This document shows, in pieces, positions 32,535 to 41,039 of a DNA stretch of 64,000 nt. A model generated the notes under the pieces. The model was given only the letters and a program-made list of their open reading frames with translations. It was not told where the DNA came from and searched no databases. Numbering within the stretch: position 1 is the first letter of the stretch; each line of letters begins with the position of its first letter. The DNA is from an uncultured Dehalococcoidia bacterium. GTDB taxonomy: Bacteria; Chloroflexota; Dehalococcoidia; Lucifugimonadales; Australimonadaceae. The stretch lies in NCBI GenBank assembly GCA_958295525.1, contig OY282355.1, forward strand, positions 1,423,504 to 1,487,503. The letters are read 5' to 3'. Both the position numbers and the translations under genes were made by a program.

Positions 32535-33962
32535 CTACTCCTCCAAAACCCAGACGTCTTTGCCGCCGCCGCCCTGGCTGGAGTTCACGACGAGGCTTCC
32601 CCGCCGCAGGGCGACGCGGGAGAAGGCTCCTGCGACGACGCGCGTCTCGCGCCCTTGCATAACGAACGGGCGCAAGTCGACGTGGCGGGGCTCCATCGCT
32701 CCCTCGACGAGGCACGGCGCGCGGGAGAACGCGAGCACGGGCTGGGAGATGAAGTCCGCCGGATTCATGCGCACCTGCTTCGCGTAGTCGTCGCGCTCCT
32801 CCGGCGTCGCGTGCGGGCCGACGAGCATTCCGTAGCCGCCGGACTCGCCCACCTTCTTGACGACGAGTTTGTCCAGGTTGTCCAGCGTGTACTCCAGGTC
32901 TTCCTGGCGGCGGCAGAGGCGGGTCTCCACGTTCGCCAGCATCGGCTCCTCGCTCAGGTAGTAGCGGATCATATCGGGCACGTAGGGATAGACGCTCTTG
33001 TCGTCGGCGACGCCGGACCCGGGCGTGTTGATCAGCGTGAGGTTCCCGCGCTTGCAGGCGTCCAGCAGACCGGGGACGCCGAGCGAGGAGTCGGGGCGGA
33101 AGACGTTGGGGTCGAGGAAGAGATCGTCTATGCGGCGGTAGAGAACGTCCACGCGGCGGAGGCCCTGGGTCGTCCGCATATAGAGGAACCCGTCGCGCGT
33201 CAGGAGGTCGCGTCCCTCGACGAGTTCGGCGCCGATTTCGCGGGCAAGGAACACGTGCTCGTAGAACGCGGCGTTGTGCACGCCGGGCGTGAGGAGCGCG
33301 ACGGTTGGGTCGGGGCGGCCTTGCGGGTCGAGTTCGCGGAACGTCGCGCGCAGCAAGCGCCCGCAGTCCGCGACCTCCCGCACGCGGGAGGCGCGGTATA
33401 GCCGGCGGAAGCCCGCCTTCACCGCGTTTCGCGTGGCGACCATATACGACATCCCTGACGGCGAGCGGAGGTTGTCCTCGAGCACGCGGAATCCTTCCGC
33501 CGTCCGCACGATGTCGCTTCCGCAGAGCGTCGCCCACGATCCCTCGGGGCCCGCGTAGCCTTGCATCTCCGGGCGGAACTGGGGGCACTCGTAGACGAGG
33601 TCGGCGGGAATCACGCCGTCGGCGATGACGCGCGCCTCGCCGTAGATGTCGTGCAGGAACTTGTTGAGCGCGTTCAGCCGCTGCGTCAGTCCTTGCTCGA
33701 TATGGCGCCACTCGGCGGCCGGGACGACGCGGGGGACGCAGTCCACCGGCATAATGCGCTCCTGCGACACCTCGTCGCCGTAGACCATAAAGAAGATGCC
33801 CTCGTGCAGGAACGCGCGCGACACGCCGTCCTGGATGCTCTTCATCCGCTCCGGCGAGAGTTCGCGCAGCGCGTCGTAGAGGGGGCGGCAGTGCTCCCGA
33901 GGCGAGCCGTCCGGCAGCAGCATCTCGTCGTAGAAGTCCAGGTTGTAGCCGTCGAAGTCCAA
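32535..33962 (-). CDS. Circularly permuted ATP-grasp type 2 ligase (DUF404/DUF407)
   Basis: 475 residues. N-terminal half: YDEMLLPDGSPREHCRPLYD, PVDCVPRVVPAAEW and GPEGSWATLCGSDIVRTAEG. Then LEDNLRSPSGMSYM, a nucleotide-binding segment with LINTPGSGVADDKSVYPYVP, and C-terminal KVGESGGYGMLVGP and VVNSSQGGGGKDVWV. These motifs place it in the circularly permuted ATP-grasp family, which predicts amide-bond formation with an acyl phosphate intermediate. The start is TTG 33962 behind GGGAAGGGC; no ATG is available. It is 17 nt downstream of the histidine kinase and 6 nt upstream of the alpha-E gene, so its expression is tied to the signalling genes. Confidence 0.9.
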   Translation of the reverse strand: MDFDGYNLDFYDEMLLPDGSPREHCRPLYDALRELSPERMKSIQDGVSRAFLHEGIFFMVYGDEVSQERIMPVDCVPRVVPAAEWRHIEQGLTQRLNALNKFLHDIYGEARVIADGVIPADLVYECPQFRPEMQGYAGPEGSWATLCGSDIVRTAEGFRVLEDNLRSPSGMSYMVATRNAVKAGFRRLYRASRVREVADCGRLLRATFRELDPQGRPDPTVALLTPGVHNAAFYEHVFLAREIGAELVEGRDLLTRDGFLYMRTTQGLRRVDVLYRRIDDLFLDPNVFRPDSSLGVPGLLDACKRGNLTLINTPGSGVADDKSVYPYVPDMIRYYLSEEPMLANVETRLCRRQEDLEYTLDNLDKLVVKKVGESGGYGMLVGPHATPEERDDYAKQVRMNPADFISQPVLAFSRAPCLVEGAMEPRHVDLRPFVMQGRETRVVAGAFSRVALRRGSLVVNSSQGGGGKDVWVLEE

Positions 33963-33979
33963 TGCAGCCCTTCCCGCGG

Positions 33980-36217
33980 TCAGCCTTCGTCTTCCCCATC
34001 CGGCCCCGGCGACTCCTCCGGAGCGGCGGGTTCCTCGTCCTCGGCCGTGCTCCCCGCGTGCTCCGGGGGCGAGAGCGGCAAGGTGACGACCATTTCCGTG
34101 TAGGCGCCGGGCTCGGATTCTACCTCAATTGCGCCTCCGTGTTTCCGCACGATGTCGTTCGAGAGCGCGAGACCCAGCCCGGTGCCCTTGTCGGTCGGCT
34201 TCGTCGTGAAGAAGGGGTTGAATATCTTCTCTTTGATCTCGTCGGGGATGCCGCCGCCGTTGTCGCGGATGCGGATCACGATTGCGTCCTCTCCGCGCTG
34301 CGTGCCCAGCGTCAGCGTGGGCATATAGGGTTCGCCTTGCGCCGCGCCGCGCCGCTCGCGCCGCATCTGGTCCGTCGCGTAGCAGGCGTTGGACACCATA
34401 TTGAGGAAGACGCGCCCCATATCCTCGGGGACGACCTCGATCTCTCCCGCGTCCGCGTCGAGTTCCTCGCGCAGGTCCAGTTGGAAGTCCGGGTCGAGCG
34501 CCCGCGCGCTGTGATAGGCGAGCAGGGCGTGCTCGTGGAGGAGGTCGTTGATGACGATGGGGCGCGACTCGCCGCCGCCGCGGCCCATCATCAGCATATC
34601 CTGCACGATGCGGTTCGCCCGTTCGCCGTGCGAACGGATGCGCTCCAGGTTGCCGATGAGGTCTTGGGAGATGTCATCGATGTCTTTGCGCTGCTTCTCC
34701 GTCAACTGTTCGCTGCCCTCCTGGAGAATCTCGTTCAACTCCTCCAGCAGTTCCGCGGACGACTCGGAGAAGTTTTTGACGAAGTTGAGGGGATTGCGGA
34801 TTTCGTGGGCGACGCCCGCCGTGAGCGAGCCCAGTTCCGCGAGTTTTTCGCGCATCACGATCTGATCCTGCGCCTTGCCCAGTTCGGCGAGCGCTTCCTC
34901 CAGGGCGTCCTTCTGCTGGTCGAGCGTCGCGTTCTTCTCTTCGAGTTCCTTCGCCATCAGTTCCACGAGGTTGAGCCGCTGCACCTCCAGCGCGTTCTGG
35001 CGGAACTTCTCGAGCGCGGTCGCCATATCCGCAATTTCGTCGCGCCCCTTCACCTCCACCTCTTCCTCGAGGTCGCCGCCGGCCATGCGCCGCATACGGT
35101 CGGACAGAGACGCCAGGCGCCTCAGCAGCACGCGGTACACGAAGAGCCAGTCCACCAGCAGCGCGCCGCCGATGCTGAGGGAGCCGATGACGAGCAGCCA
35201 CACGAGCCCCGAGCGCACCGCTTGCCCCGATGCGAGCGTCGCGTCCGCCGCGCGCGCGTTGGCCGCGCTCACGAGCGTCTCCACTTCCTCCGTCAACTGC
35301 AGCGCGAGGTCGTTGTTCCGCGCCAGCAGTTCGCGCTGACTCGCGGCCAGCGTGAGTTGCCGCTCCACGAGGTTGAACGCGCTCCCGTCGCCGGATCCCA
35401 ATTGGATGAGGCTGTCCAAGATCGGGACGAGTTCGAACTGCGCCGCCGGGTCTTGATAAACGGCGAACGTGTTCTGAATGCGGCCCGCCGCCGCCTCGAA
35501 CCGCTCCCTCAGCGGTTCGACCTGCGCGGCGTCCGACACCGTGAACGCGCTCGCCAGCACCTGCGCGGCGGACGTCGCGTCCGTGTGCAGATCGGACAGA
35601 TGCCGGAAGCGGTTCAACTGCTCCGCCGTGAAATAGTCCTCGCTCGCGTCTTGCGGCTCGTCGATCGCGCGGTATCCCGTAACCAGGTAGAAGAACTGAT
35701 CGTCTATGGAGGGAATCAGCGCCGCGTCCACTGCGTCCTGCGCGGCGGTCAAGCCGACCCGGAGCGTCTCTTCCCGCGCCGCCAGATCGAACGTCTCCGG
35801 GGTCGCGCTCTCTATTTCGTTGATGCTGGATATGAGCGTGTCGCCGTACCCGCGAATGCGGCTCACGCGCTCCGCGTTTCCTTCGGCGCCGCTTCCTTCC
35901 AAAACCGCCAGTTGCTCCTCGAACGCCCGGTATTGGCGGTCAATGTCCGCGGCGACTAGGTCCAAGTCCGGCTGCGCCGCCGCCGTGGTGAGGCGCGGCG
36001 CCGCCGCCACGAGCCCTGCGGCGTACTCCGTGACGAGGAACGCCGCCGTGATCTCCGGCAGACTCCCCTCGTTCACCCGGCTCTGCACGTCGCTCACGCG
36101 GTTGATGGAGAACCATCCGACGAGGCTCGCGGCCAGCGTCAGCGCCGCCGCCCCGCCGATCACCAGTTGGAACTGGGTGGACATCCGGGAGAAGACGTTG
36201 GATACCCAGCGAATCAT
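33980..36217 (-). CDS. Membrane sensor histidine kinase with HAMP and coiled-coil
   Basis: 745 residues. TM1 is at about 18-38 (LVIGGAAALTLAASLVGWF), then a helical periplasmic sensor region of about 300 residues, then TM2 near 350-370 (SGLVWLLVIGSLSIGGALLV). The HAMP domain (RRMAGGDLEEEVEVKGRDE) leads into a coiled coil (LEEKNATLDQQKDALEEALAEL). The H-box is GVAHEIRNPLNF with the phospho-His. The ATPase has NMVSNACYATDQ, DNGGGIPDEI and GTGLGLALSND. A Pro/Glu/Asp-rich tail ends it. ATG 36217 overlaps the stop of the binding-lipoprotein gene, which probably supplies its ligand signal. The likely target is the receiver of the RR-PP2C protein in the same operon. Confidence 0.93.
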   Translation of the reverse strand: MIRWVSNVFSRMSTQFQLVIGGAAALTLAASLVGWFSINRVSDVQSRVNEGSLPEITAAFLVTEYAAGLVAAAPRLTTAAAQPDLDLVAADIDRQYRAFEEQLAVLEGSGAEGNAERVSRIRGYGDTLISSINEIESATPETFDLAAREETLRVGLTAAQDAVDAALIPSIDDQFFYLVTGYRAIDEPQDASEDYFTAEQLNRFRHLSDLHTDATSAAQVLASAFTVSDAAQVEPLRERFEAAAGRIQNTFAVYQDPAAQFELVPILDSLIQLGSGDGSAFNLVERQLTLAASQRELLARNNDLALQLTEEVETLVSAANARAADATLASGQAVRSGLVWLLVIGSLSIGGALLVDWLFVYRVLLRRLASLSDRMRRMAGGDLEEEVEVKGRDEIADMATALEKFRQNALEVQRLNLVELMAKELEEKNATLDQQKDALEEALAELGKAQDQIVMREKLAELGSLTAGVAHEIRNPLNFVKNFSESSAELLEELNEILQEGSEQLTEKQRKDIDDISQDLIGNLERIRSHGERANRIVQDMLMMGRGGGESRPIVINDLLHEHALLAYHSARALDPDFQLDLREELDADAGEIEVVPEDMGRVFLNMVSNACYATDQMRRERRGAAQGEPYMPTLTLGTQRGEDAIVIRIRDNGGGIPDEIKEKIFNPFFTTKPTDKGTGLGLALSNDIVRKHGGAIEVESEPGAYTEMVVTLPLSPPEHAGSTAEDEEPAAPEESPGPDGEDEG

Positions 36218-37485
36218 GGATGCCAGTCTCCCATCCGCTCTATCGGATAGTAGCGTCCGTCCGACCCGATCACCGTCAGGAACACCTGATCGGATCCCTG
36301 GTTGTCCTGCTCGCCGTAGCGGAGTTCGAATCCGTCCAAGTCCACGCTTTCCGAACTTCGCAGGCTCTTCAGGAAGCAATCGCGCGAGAGGCGGGGCCCG
36401 CAGGCTTGCAGCCCCGCTATGGCGAGCCGCCCGGCCAAGTAGCCCTCCAGCGACACGAACCCGGCGGTCGAACTCGGATCATACGCGGCGAGCGTCCGCC
36501 GGTAGGACGCTACGATGTCTTGCGAGCGGTCCCACGGGAAGGGCACCACCTGCGTGACGAACACGCCTGCGCCATCCGGCCCCAGTTCCTGCGCCAGCGC
36601 GTTGCTGCCCACGAACGAAATGTTGACGAACTCCGTGTCCAGCCCCAGCCGCCGCGCCCACAGAATGAGCGACGAAAGCGGCCCGTACGCTCCGACCAGA
36701 ATCACGGCTTCCGGCTCCACGCGCTGAATGTCCAGCAGCGCCACTTTCACCGCCGTCGTGTTGCGGGGGTAGAGCCCCACCGCGACCGGCTCCAAGTCGC
36801 GCCGCTCCAGCGCCGCGAGCGCGCCAGCGTACCCCGCTCGCCCGAACGAGTCGTCTTGATAGAGCACCGCGATACGCAGAATGCCCAAGTCTTCCGTTAG
36901 CCGGGCGACCATCTCCTCGGTCTCTTGGTTATAGGACGCGCGAAGATTGACGACGCTGCTCAGATCGGGGTTCCGCAGAAATCCGGCGCCCGTGAACGGC
37001 GCGATGTAGGGCGCGCCCGCCGCCTGCGCCACCGGAACCGCCGAGCGCGAGGTCGGCGTCCCAACGGCGCCCAGCAGCATAAAGACGCCCTCGTCCTCGA
37101 TGAGCGTCCGGGTGTTCGCTATGGCGAGTTCCGGCTCGTAGGAATCGTCCAGCGAACGCAGTTCCAGCGCGCGCCCGTGAATTCCTCCCTCTTCGTTCGC
37201 TTCGTGGAACGCCGCCTGAATCCCCATACGCATATTGACGCCCAGTTCCCCCGCCGGGCCGGAGAACGCGGCGGACTGGCCGATGAGGATGCGGTCGTCG
37301 CCGACGCCCGGATCCTGCGGCTCGGCGGTGGGCTCGGCGGTGGGGGACGGAACGGGAACCGGCGTTGGGGTGGACGCGGGCTCGCCCGCGCAACCGACGA
37401 GGCTCAGCGCGGCTCCCAGCGCCGCGAGAATTCCGAGCGCGCCGCGAATTCGCAAGCCCCCCCGCGAGCGCCGCGTCCGTCTCAT
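36214..37485 (-). CDS. Leu/Ile/Val-type (Peripla_BP_6) ligand-binding lipoprotein
   Basis: A 423-residue lipoprotein. The signal peptide ends in lipobox LSLVGC (Cys about 32), followed by a Thr/Pro linker. The type I periplasmic-binding fold has ILIGQSAAFSGPAGELG, NTRTLIEDEGVFMLLGAVGT, VLYQDDSFGRAGY and VILVGAYGPLSSLI. These proteins usually feed branched-chain amino-acid importers, but no permease or ATPase genes accompany it. Instead its stop overlaps the kinase ATG and its own ATG overlaps the RsbW-like gene stop. Inference: it senses an external amino-acid-like ligand for the kinase. Confidence 0.92.
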   Translation of the reverse strand: MRRTRRSRGGLRIRGALGILAALGAALSLVGCAGEPASTPTPVPVPSPTAEPTAEPQDPGVGDDRILIGQSAAFSGPAGELGVNMRMGIQAAFHEANEEGGIHGRALELRSLDDSYEPELAIANTRTLIEDEGVFMLLGAVGTPTSRSAVPVAQAAGAPYIAPFTGAGFLRNPDLSSVVNLRASYNQETEEMVARLTEDLGILRIAVLYQDDSFGRAGYAGALAALERRDLEPVAVGLYPRNTTAVKVALLDIQRVEPEAVILVGAYGPLSSLILWARRLGLDTEFVNISFVGSNALAQELGPDGAGVFVTQVVPFPWDRSQDIVASYRRTLAAYDPSSTAGFVSLEGYLAGRLAIAGLQACGPRLSRDCFLKSLRSSESVDLDGFELRYGEQDNQGSDQVFLTVIGSDGRYYPIERMGDWHP

Positions 37486-37904
37486 TCACCCCTCGCCAGC
37501 GTCAGCGTCAGGCAATTCTTCCCATCCTCGCGCCGGTAACGCATCTCCGACGTCATCGAGCGCGTGAGGTGAATCCCCAGCCCTCCGATGCGCCGGTCTT
37601 CCACCGATGCGTCCAAGTCGGGCGCGGCGGCGTCCGTGAGCGGATCGAAAGGCCGCCCGTCGTCCGTCATCTCAATCGTCAATCCGTCGGCGCGGGAGAC
37701 GATGCGGATGTCCACCTCGTGCAGCCCTTCCTCGTCGTGCCCGTAGCGAATGACGTTGAGCGCCAACTCCTCGAGGATGAGGTTGACCTTGAAAGCGAGG
37801 CTTTCGGGCCAGCCGTCATCCGCGGCCAAGCGGTCAACGGCGGAGGCGAGCCGTTGCAACTCCTCCTCCCGCGTCTCCATTGTGATTTCCAGCCGCGCGG
37901 TCAA
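37482..37904 (-). CDS. RsbW/SpoIIAB-like anti-sigma factor kinase (HATPase_c_2)
   Basis: 140 residues. Strand 1 RLEITMETREEELQRLA is followed by the N-box helix LILEELALNVIRYGH (E-x2-x-N), then TIEMTDDGRPFDP (G1-type) and RRIGGLGIHLTRSMTSEM (G2-type). Such ATPases phosphorylate a STAS antagonist and sequester a sigma factor. Start TTG 37904 is needed to keep the first beta strand, with AAAGGA upstream; ATG at 37880 would remove it. It is 3 nt after the RR-PP2C stop and overlaps the binding-protein gene by 4 nt. The STAS substrate is probably the product of 39137-39469. Confidence 0.9.
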   Translation of the reverse strand: MTARLEITMETREEELQRLASAVDRLAADDGWPESLAFKVNLILEELALNVIRYGHDEEGLHEVDIRIVSRADGLTIEMTDDGRPFDPLTDAAAPDLDASVEDRRIGGLGIHLTRSMTSEMRYRREDGKNCLTLTLARGE

Positions 37905-37907
37905 CGC

Positions 37908-39065
37908 CTATCCTTTGCGGCGCAACACGAGGCAGGTGATGTCGTCGGACTGCTTAATGCCTCCGGCGAAGGCGTGCACGGCCTCGAACACGGCGCGCGC
38001 CGCCGACTGCGGATCCCGGGGGGGCGACTGCCTGAAGACCTCCTGCAGCCGCGCCTCTCCGAACAGTTCGTCCGCCGCGTTCATCGCCTCGGTGACCCCG
38101 TCCGTGTACATAATCACCGCGTCCCCCGGCGCGAGCGTCACCGTCCGCTCGTCGTAGGACATGCCCGGCGCGACGCCCAGCGCGATGCCCCCCGTCGTCG
38201 CCAGATACTCGGAGCCGCCGTCGGAGTGAACGAGCAGCGGCGGGTTGTGCCCCCCGTTGGCGTAGGTGAAGTTCCCGGTGACCGGGTCGTAGACCGCGTA
38301 AACGAGCGTGACGAACATCGCCGTCGCGTTGTCCTGCCCGAGCAGGTCGTTGACCTCTTTCAGAACCGCGCCGGGCTGGCCCAGCCCAAGCGCCGTCCCC
38401 TTCAGAAGCGTCCGGCTGGACATCATAAACAACGCCGCCGGGACACCCTTGTCCGAGACGTCCGCCGCCGCGAGTCCGACGAGCCCGTTGCCCAGCCGCA
38501 CCACGTCGAAGAAGTCCCCCCCCACGTTGCGCGCCGGCTCCATGCTCCCGAACGTCTCGTACTGCTCGGTCTGCGGAAACTGCGTGGGCAAGATGGACTG
38601 CTGCATCGAACTCGCCACGTCCAGTTCCTTCTGAATGGAGACCAGCATATCGCGCGAACTCAACGCCTCCTTCCACGCCTCCATATTGTCCAGCGTGCGG
38701 TCTATCGTGAGTTGCAGGTCCTCGAAATCCAGAGGCTTGGTGACGAAGTCGAACGCCCCGCGGTTCATCGCCGTGCGGATGTTCTTCATATCGCCGTAGG
38801 CCGAGATGATCACGGAGCGGATGTTCGGGTCCACCTTCGGGATCTGCTCCAAAAGCGTGAGCCCGTCCATCAGCGGCATATTGATGTCCGAGACGACCAT
38901 GTCGATGTCCTGGTCGTCGCTCAGCGCCTTCAGCGCCTCCACCCCGTTGCGCGCGAAAACGAACTCGTACCGCCCGTCCCGAATCTGCCGGCGCATGCGC
39001 TGCAGCACCAGCGGCTCCACGTCGGCCTCGTCGTCCACCACAAGGATTTTGTACTTTTCCGCCAT
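37908..39065 (-). CDS. Response regulator with PP2C (RsbU/SpoIIE-type) phosphatase output
   Basis: 385 residues. Residues 1 to about 125 are a receiver domain with acidic pocket D11-D12, phospho-acceptor D60 (VVSDINMP), and K in TKPLDF. A helical linker (LDVASSMQQSILP) leads to a SpoIIE/PP2C domain with GGDFFDVV, ADVSDKGVPAALFM, YANGGHNPP and MYTDGVTEAMN, carrying the metal-binding aspartates. It should dephosphorylate a STAS-domain Ser when D60 is phosphorylated by the operon's kinase, activating partner switching. ATG 39065 follows the STAS gene by 71 nt. Confidence 0.94.
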   Translation of the reverse strand: MAEKYKILVVDDEADVEPLVLQRMRRQIRDGRYEFVFARNGVEALKALSDDQDIDMVVSDINMPLMDGLTLLEQIPKVDPNIRSVIISAYGDMKNIRTAMNRGAFDFVTKPLDFEDLQLTIDRTLDNMEAWKEALSSRDMLVSIQKELDVASSMQQSILPTQFPQTEQYETFGSMEPARNVGGDFFDVVRLGNGLVGLAAADVSDKGVPAALFMMSSRTLLKGTALGLGQPGAVLKEVNDLLGQDNATAMFVTLVYAVYDPVTGNFTYANGGHNPPLLVHSDGGSEYLATTGGIALGVAPGMSYDERTVTLAPGDAVIMYTDGVTEAMNAADELFGEARLQEVFRQSPPRDPQSAARAVFEAVHAFAGGIKQSDDITCLVLRRKG

Positions 39066-39136
39066 CGGGCCCGCTGCTCCTTATCTCTCCCCGCCGCCGC
39101 GGCGTCCGCCGCCCCCGCGAACGCGGACGCTCCCCG

Positions 39137-39469
39137 CTACGACGCCTCGAGCGCTTCTTGGCGCGTGCCGTGCACGGGGATGATCTTGTCGAACCCGCTG
39201 ATCGTGAACACCTCTTTCACGGTGTCCGAGAGCGAGCAGACCGCCAGTTTCGCGCTCTGCCGCTGGAGTTCCTTGGCGACCAGCAGCACGACCCGGAGCC
39301 CCGCGCTGCTGACGTAGGACAGCGCGCCCAAGTCGAGCACCACCAGCCTGTCGCTCTCCTCGATCACGCCTTCGAGAGCCTCCTGGAACTCGCTGGCGTT
39401 CGTGCCGTCCACGCGCCCGTCCACCGCGATGAACAGGTTGGCCCCCTCTCGTGTGGCATTGCATTCCAT
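39137..39469 (-). CDS. STAS-domain anti-anti-sigma factor (RsbV/SpoIIAA type)
   Basis: A 110-residue STAS domain: NLFIAVDGRVDGTNASEFQEAL, then LVVLDLGALSYVSSAGLRVVL, where S55 is the expected phosphorylation site (consensus D-x-S-A-G). The C terminus is FDKIIPVHGTRQEALEAS. Unphosphorylated antagonist would bind the RsbW-like kinase encoded 1.2 kb downstream and free a sigma factor; no sigma gene is in the window. It is the first gene of the operon; ATG 39469 has AGAAG nearby. The 263-bp gap upstream (39470-39732) holds no gene and no convincing promoter. Confidence 0.93.
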   Translation of the reverse strand: MECNATREGANLFIAVDGRVDGTNASEFQEALEGVIEESDRLVVLDLGALSYVSSAGLRVVLLVAKELQRQSAKLAVCSLSDTVKEVFTISGFDKIIPVHGTRQEALEAS

Positions 39470-39732
39470 GGCTTCTTCTCCTCGCCGATTATCCGGCGCG
39501 CCCCCGCCGGGGATCGCCTCTAGGGTACTCTATCTAATCGCAAGCGGGAGTTGCAACCGCCGGACGGCTAATCCCGCGCGCGGGACCGCCACGCCTCTTC
39601 CCCCTCCCCCATTAGTCCGCCGGCGCCAGGCCGCCAAGTTCTCCGTCCGCGCCTCGCCTGCGGACCTTTCCGCTCTGAGCAGCGCGGAAGCGAATTACGG
39701 CAAGGCGGCGCCTGTCTTCCGGCGCGGCCCAT

Positions 39733-40899
39733 TCACGAAATCGCGTTGAGCCCCGTGAGGTGACGGCCCAGGATCAGTTGGTGCATATGCTCCGTGCCTT
39801 CGTAGGTGTGCACCGTTTCCAGATTCATCGCGTGGCGCATCGGAGGGAGGTCGTCCGTGATGCCCGCGGCGCCCAGCAAGTCGCGGGAGGTTCGCGCAAT
39901 CTCCAGCGCGGCGCGCGTGTTGCCTTGCTTCGCCATGCTGACGTGCGACCAGTGGAGCGCGCCCGCCGCTTTGAGGCGGCCCAGTTGCAGCGCGAGGAGT
40001 TGGGCTTTCGAGAGCGCCGTCGCCATATCCGCGAGTTTCTGCTGCACGAGTTGGAACGACGCCAGCGGGCGTCCGAATTGCTCGCGCTCTTTCGTGTACT
40101 CAATGGCGGTATGGAGGCAATCGCCCGCCGCGCCGCAGACGCCCCACGCGATGCTGTAGCGCGCCGCGTTCAGGCATTCCAGCGCGGAGCCGAGCCCCCG
40201 CGTCCCGGGCAGCAGCGCGTCTCCGCCGACCTCCACGCCGTCGAGAAAGAGCGCGCTCGTCACGCTCATCCGCATCGAGAGTTTGTTGCGGATGTCCTCC
40301 GTCCGCACGCCGGGCAGCGACGCGTCGACGAGGAAGCCGCGCACGGCGCCGTCCAATTTGGCCCAGACGACGATCACGCCGGCGACGCCCGCGTTCGTGA
40401 TCCACATTTTGCCGCCGTCGAGGACGTAGCCGCCGCTCGACGTTCTGGCGCGCGTCTCCATCGCGCCCGCGTCGGAGCCGTGGTCGGCTTCCGTGAGGCC
40501 GAACGCGCCGAGCAGGCGCCCCGCCGCCATATCGGGCAGATAGCGCTCGCGCTGCTCCTCCGTTCCGAACGAGTGAATCGCGGTCATCGCCAGCGACGAT
40601 TGGACGGACGCGAACGAGCGGAAGCCGGAGTCGGCGCGCTCCAGTTCCTGCATAATGAGGCCGTAGGCGACGGGGCCGACGCCCGCGCAGCCGTAGCCCT
40701 CCAGGTGCGCTCCGAATATCCCCAGTTCGCCCATGCGCGGGATGAGCGCGGCGGGGAACGTTCCCTCGCGGAAGCACGGAATCACGGCGGGCAGCGCCTC
40801 GGCCTCGACGAACGCGCGGACGGCGTCGCGCGCTTGCCGCTCCTCGTCGGTGAGTTGCGCTTCGATGTTCAGCAGGTCTATGCCGCGGTAGGGTTGCAT
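39733..40899 (-). CDS. gcdH: Acyl-CoA dehydrogenase, glutaryl-CoA dehydrogenase type
   Basis: A 388-residue FAD enzyme. N-terminal helices (LTDEERQARDAVRAFVE), the flavin/substrate segment FGLTEADHGSDAGAM and WITNAGVAG form the first two domains. The C-terminal part has ARTSRDLLGAAGITDDLPPMRHAMNLETV and the catalytic glutamate in TYEGTEHMHQLILGR-HLTG. The RHAMNLE-V-TYEGT block is what I associate with glutaryl-CoA dehydrogenases, which oxidise and decarboxylate glutaryl-CoA to crotonyl-CoA in lysine and aromatic breakdown. Short/branched acyl-CoA dehydrogenases are the alternative. ATG 40899 is a lone gene start; the cupin gene upstream is separated by 140 nt. Confidence 0.85.
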   Translation of the reverse strand: MQPYRGIDLLNIEAQLTDEERQARDAVRAFVEAEALPAVIPCFREGTFPAALIPRMGELGIFGAHLEGYGCAGVGPVAYGLIMQELERADSGFRSFASVQSSLAMTAIHSFGTEEQRERYLPDMAAGRLLGAFGLTEADHGSDAGAMETRARTSSGGYVLDGGKMWITNAGVAGVIVVWAKLDGAVRGFLVDASLPGVRTEDIRNKLSMRMSVTSALFLDGVEVGGDALLPGTRGLGSALECLNAARYSIAWGVCGAAGDCLHTAIEYTKEREQFGRPLASFQLVQQKLADMATALSKAQLLALQLGRLKAAGALHWSHVSMAKQGNTRAALEIARTSRDLLGAAGITDDLPPMRHAMNLETVHTYEGTEHMHQLILGRHLTGLNAIS

Positions 40900-41039
40900 T
40901 TACGGACGACTCCTAGCCGCCCGCCTTCGGGCAACGTTCGCTATGCGCCGCTTCATCCCGCGCTCATTATTCGGTTGCGCCTCCGCCGTCATTTCCTTCC
41001 CATTCGCGGCGGGCGGCAGGCAGCGTTAGCCCTTCCGCC

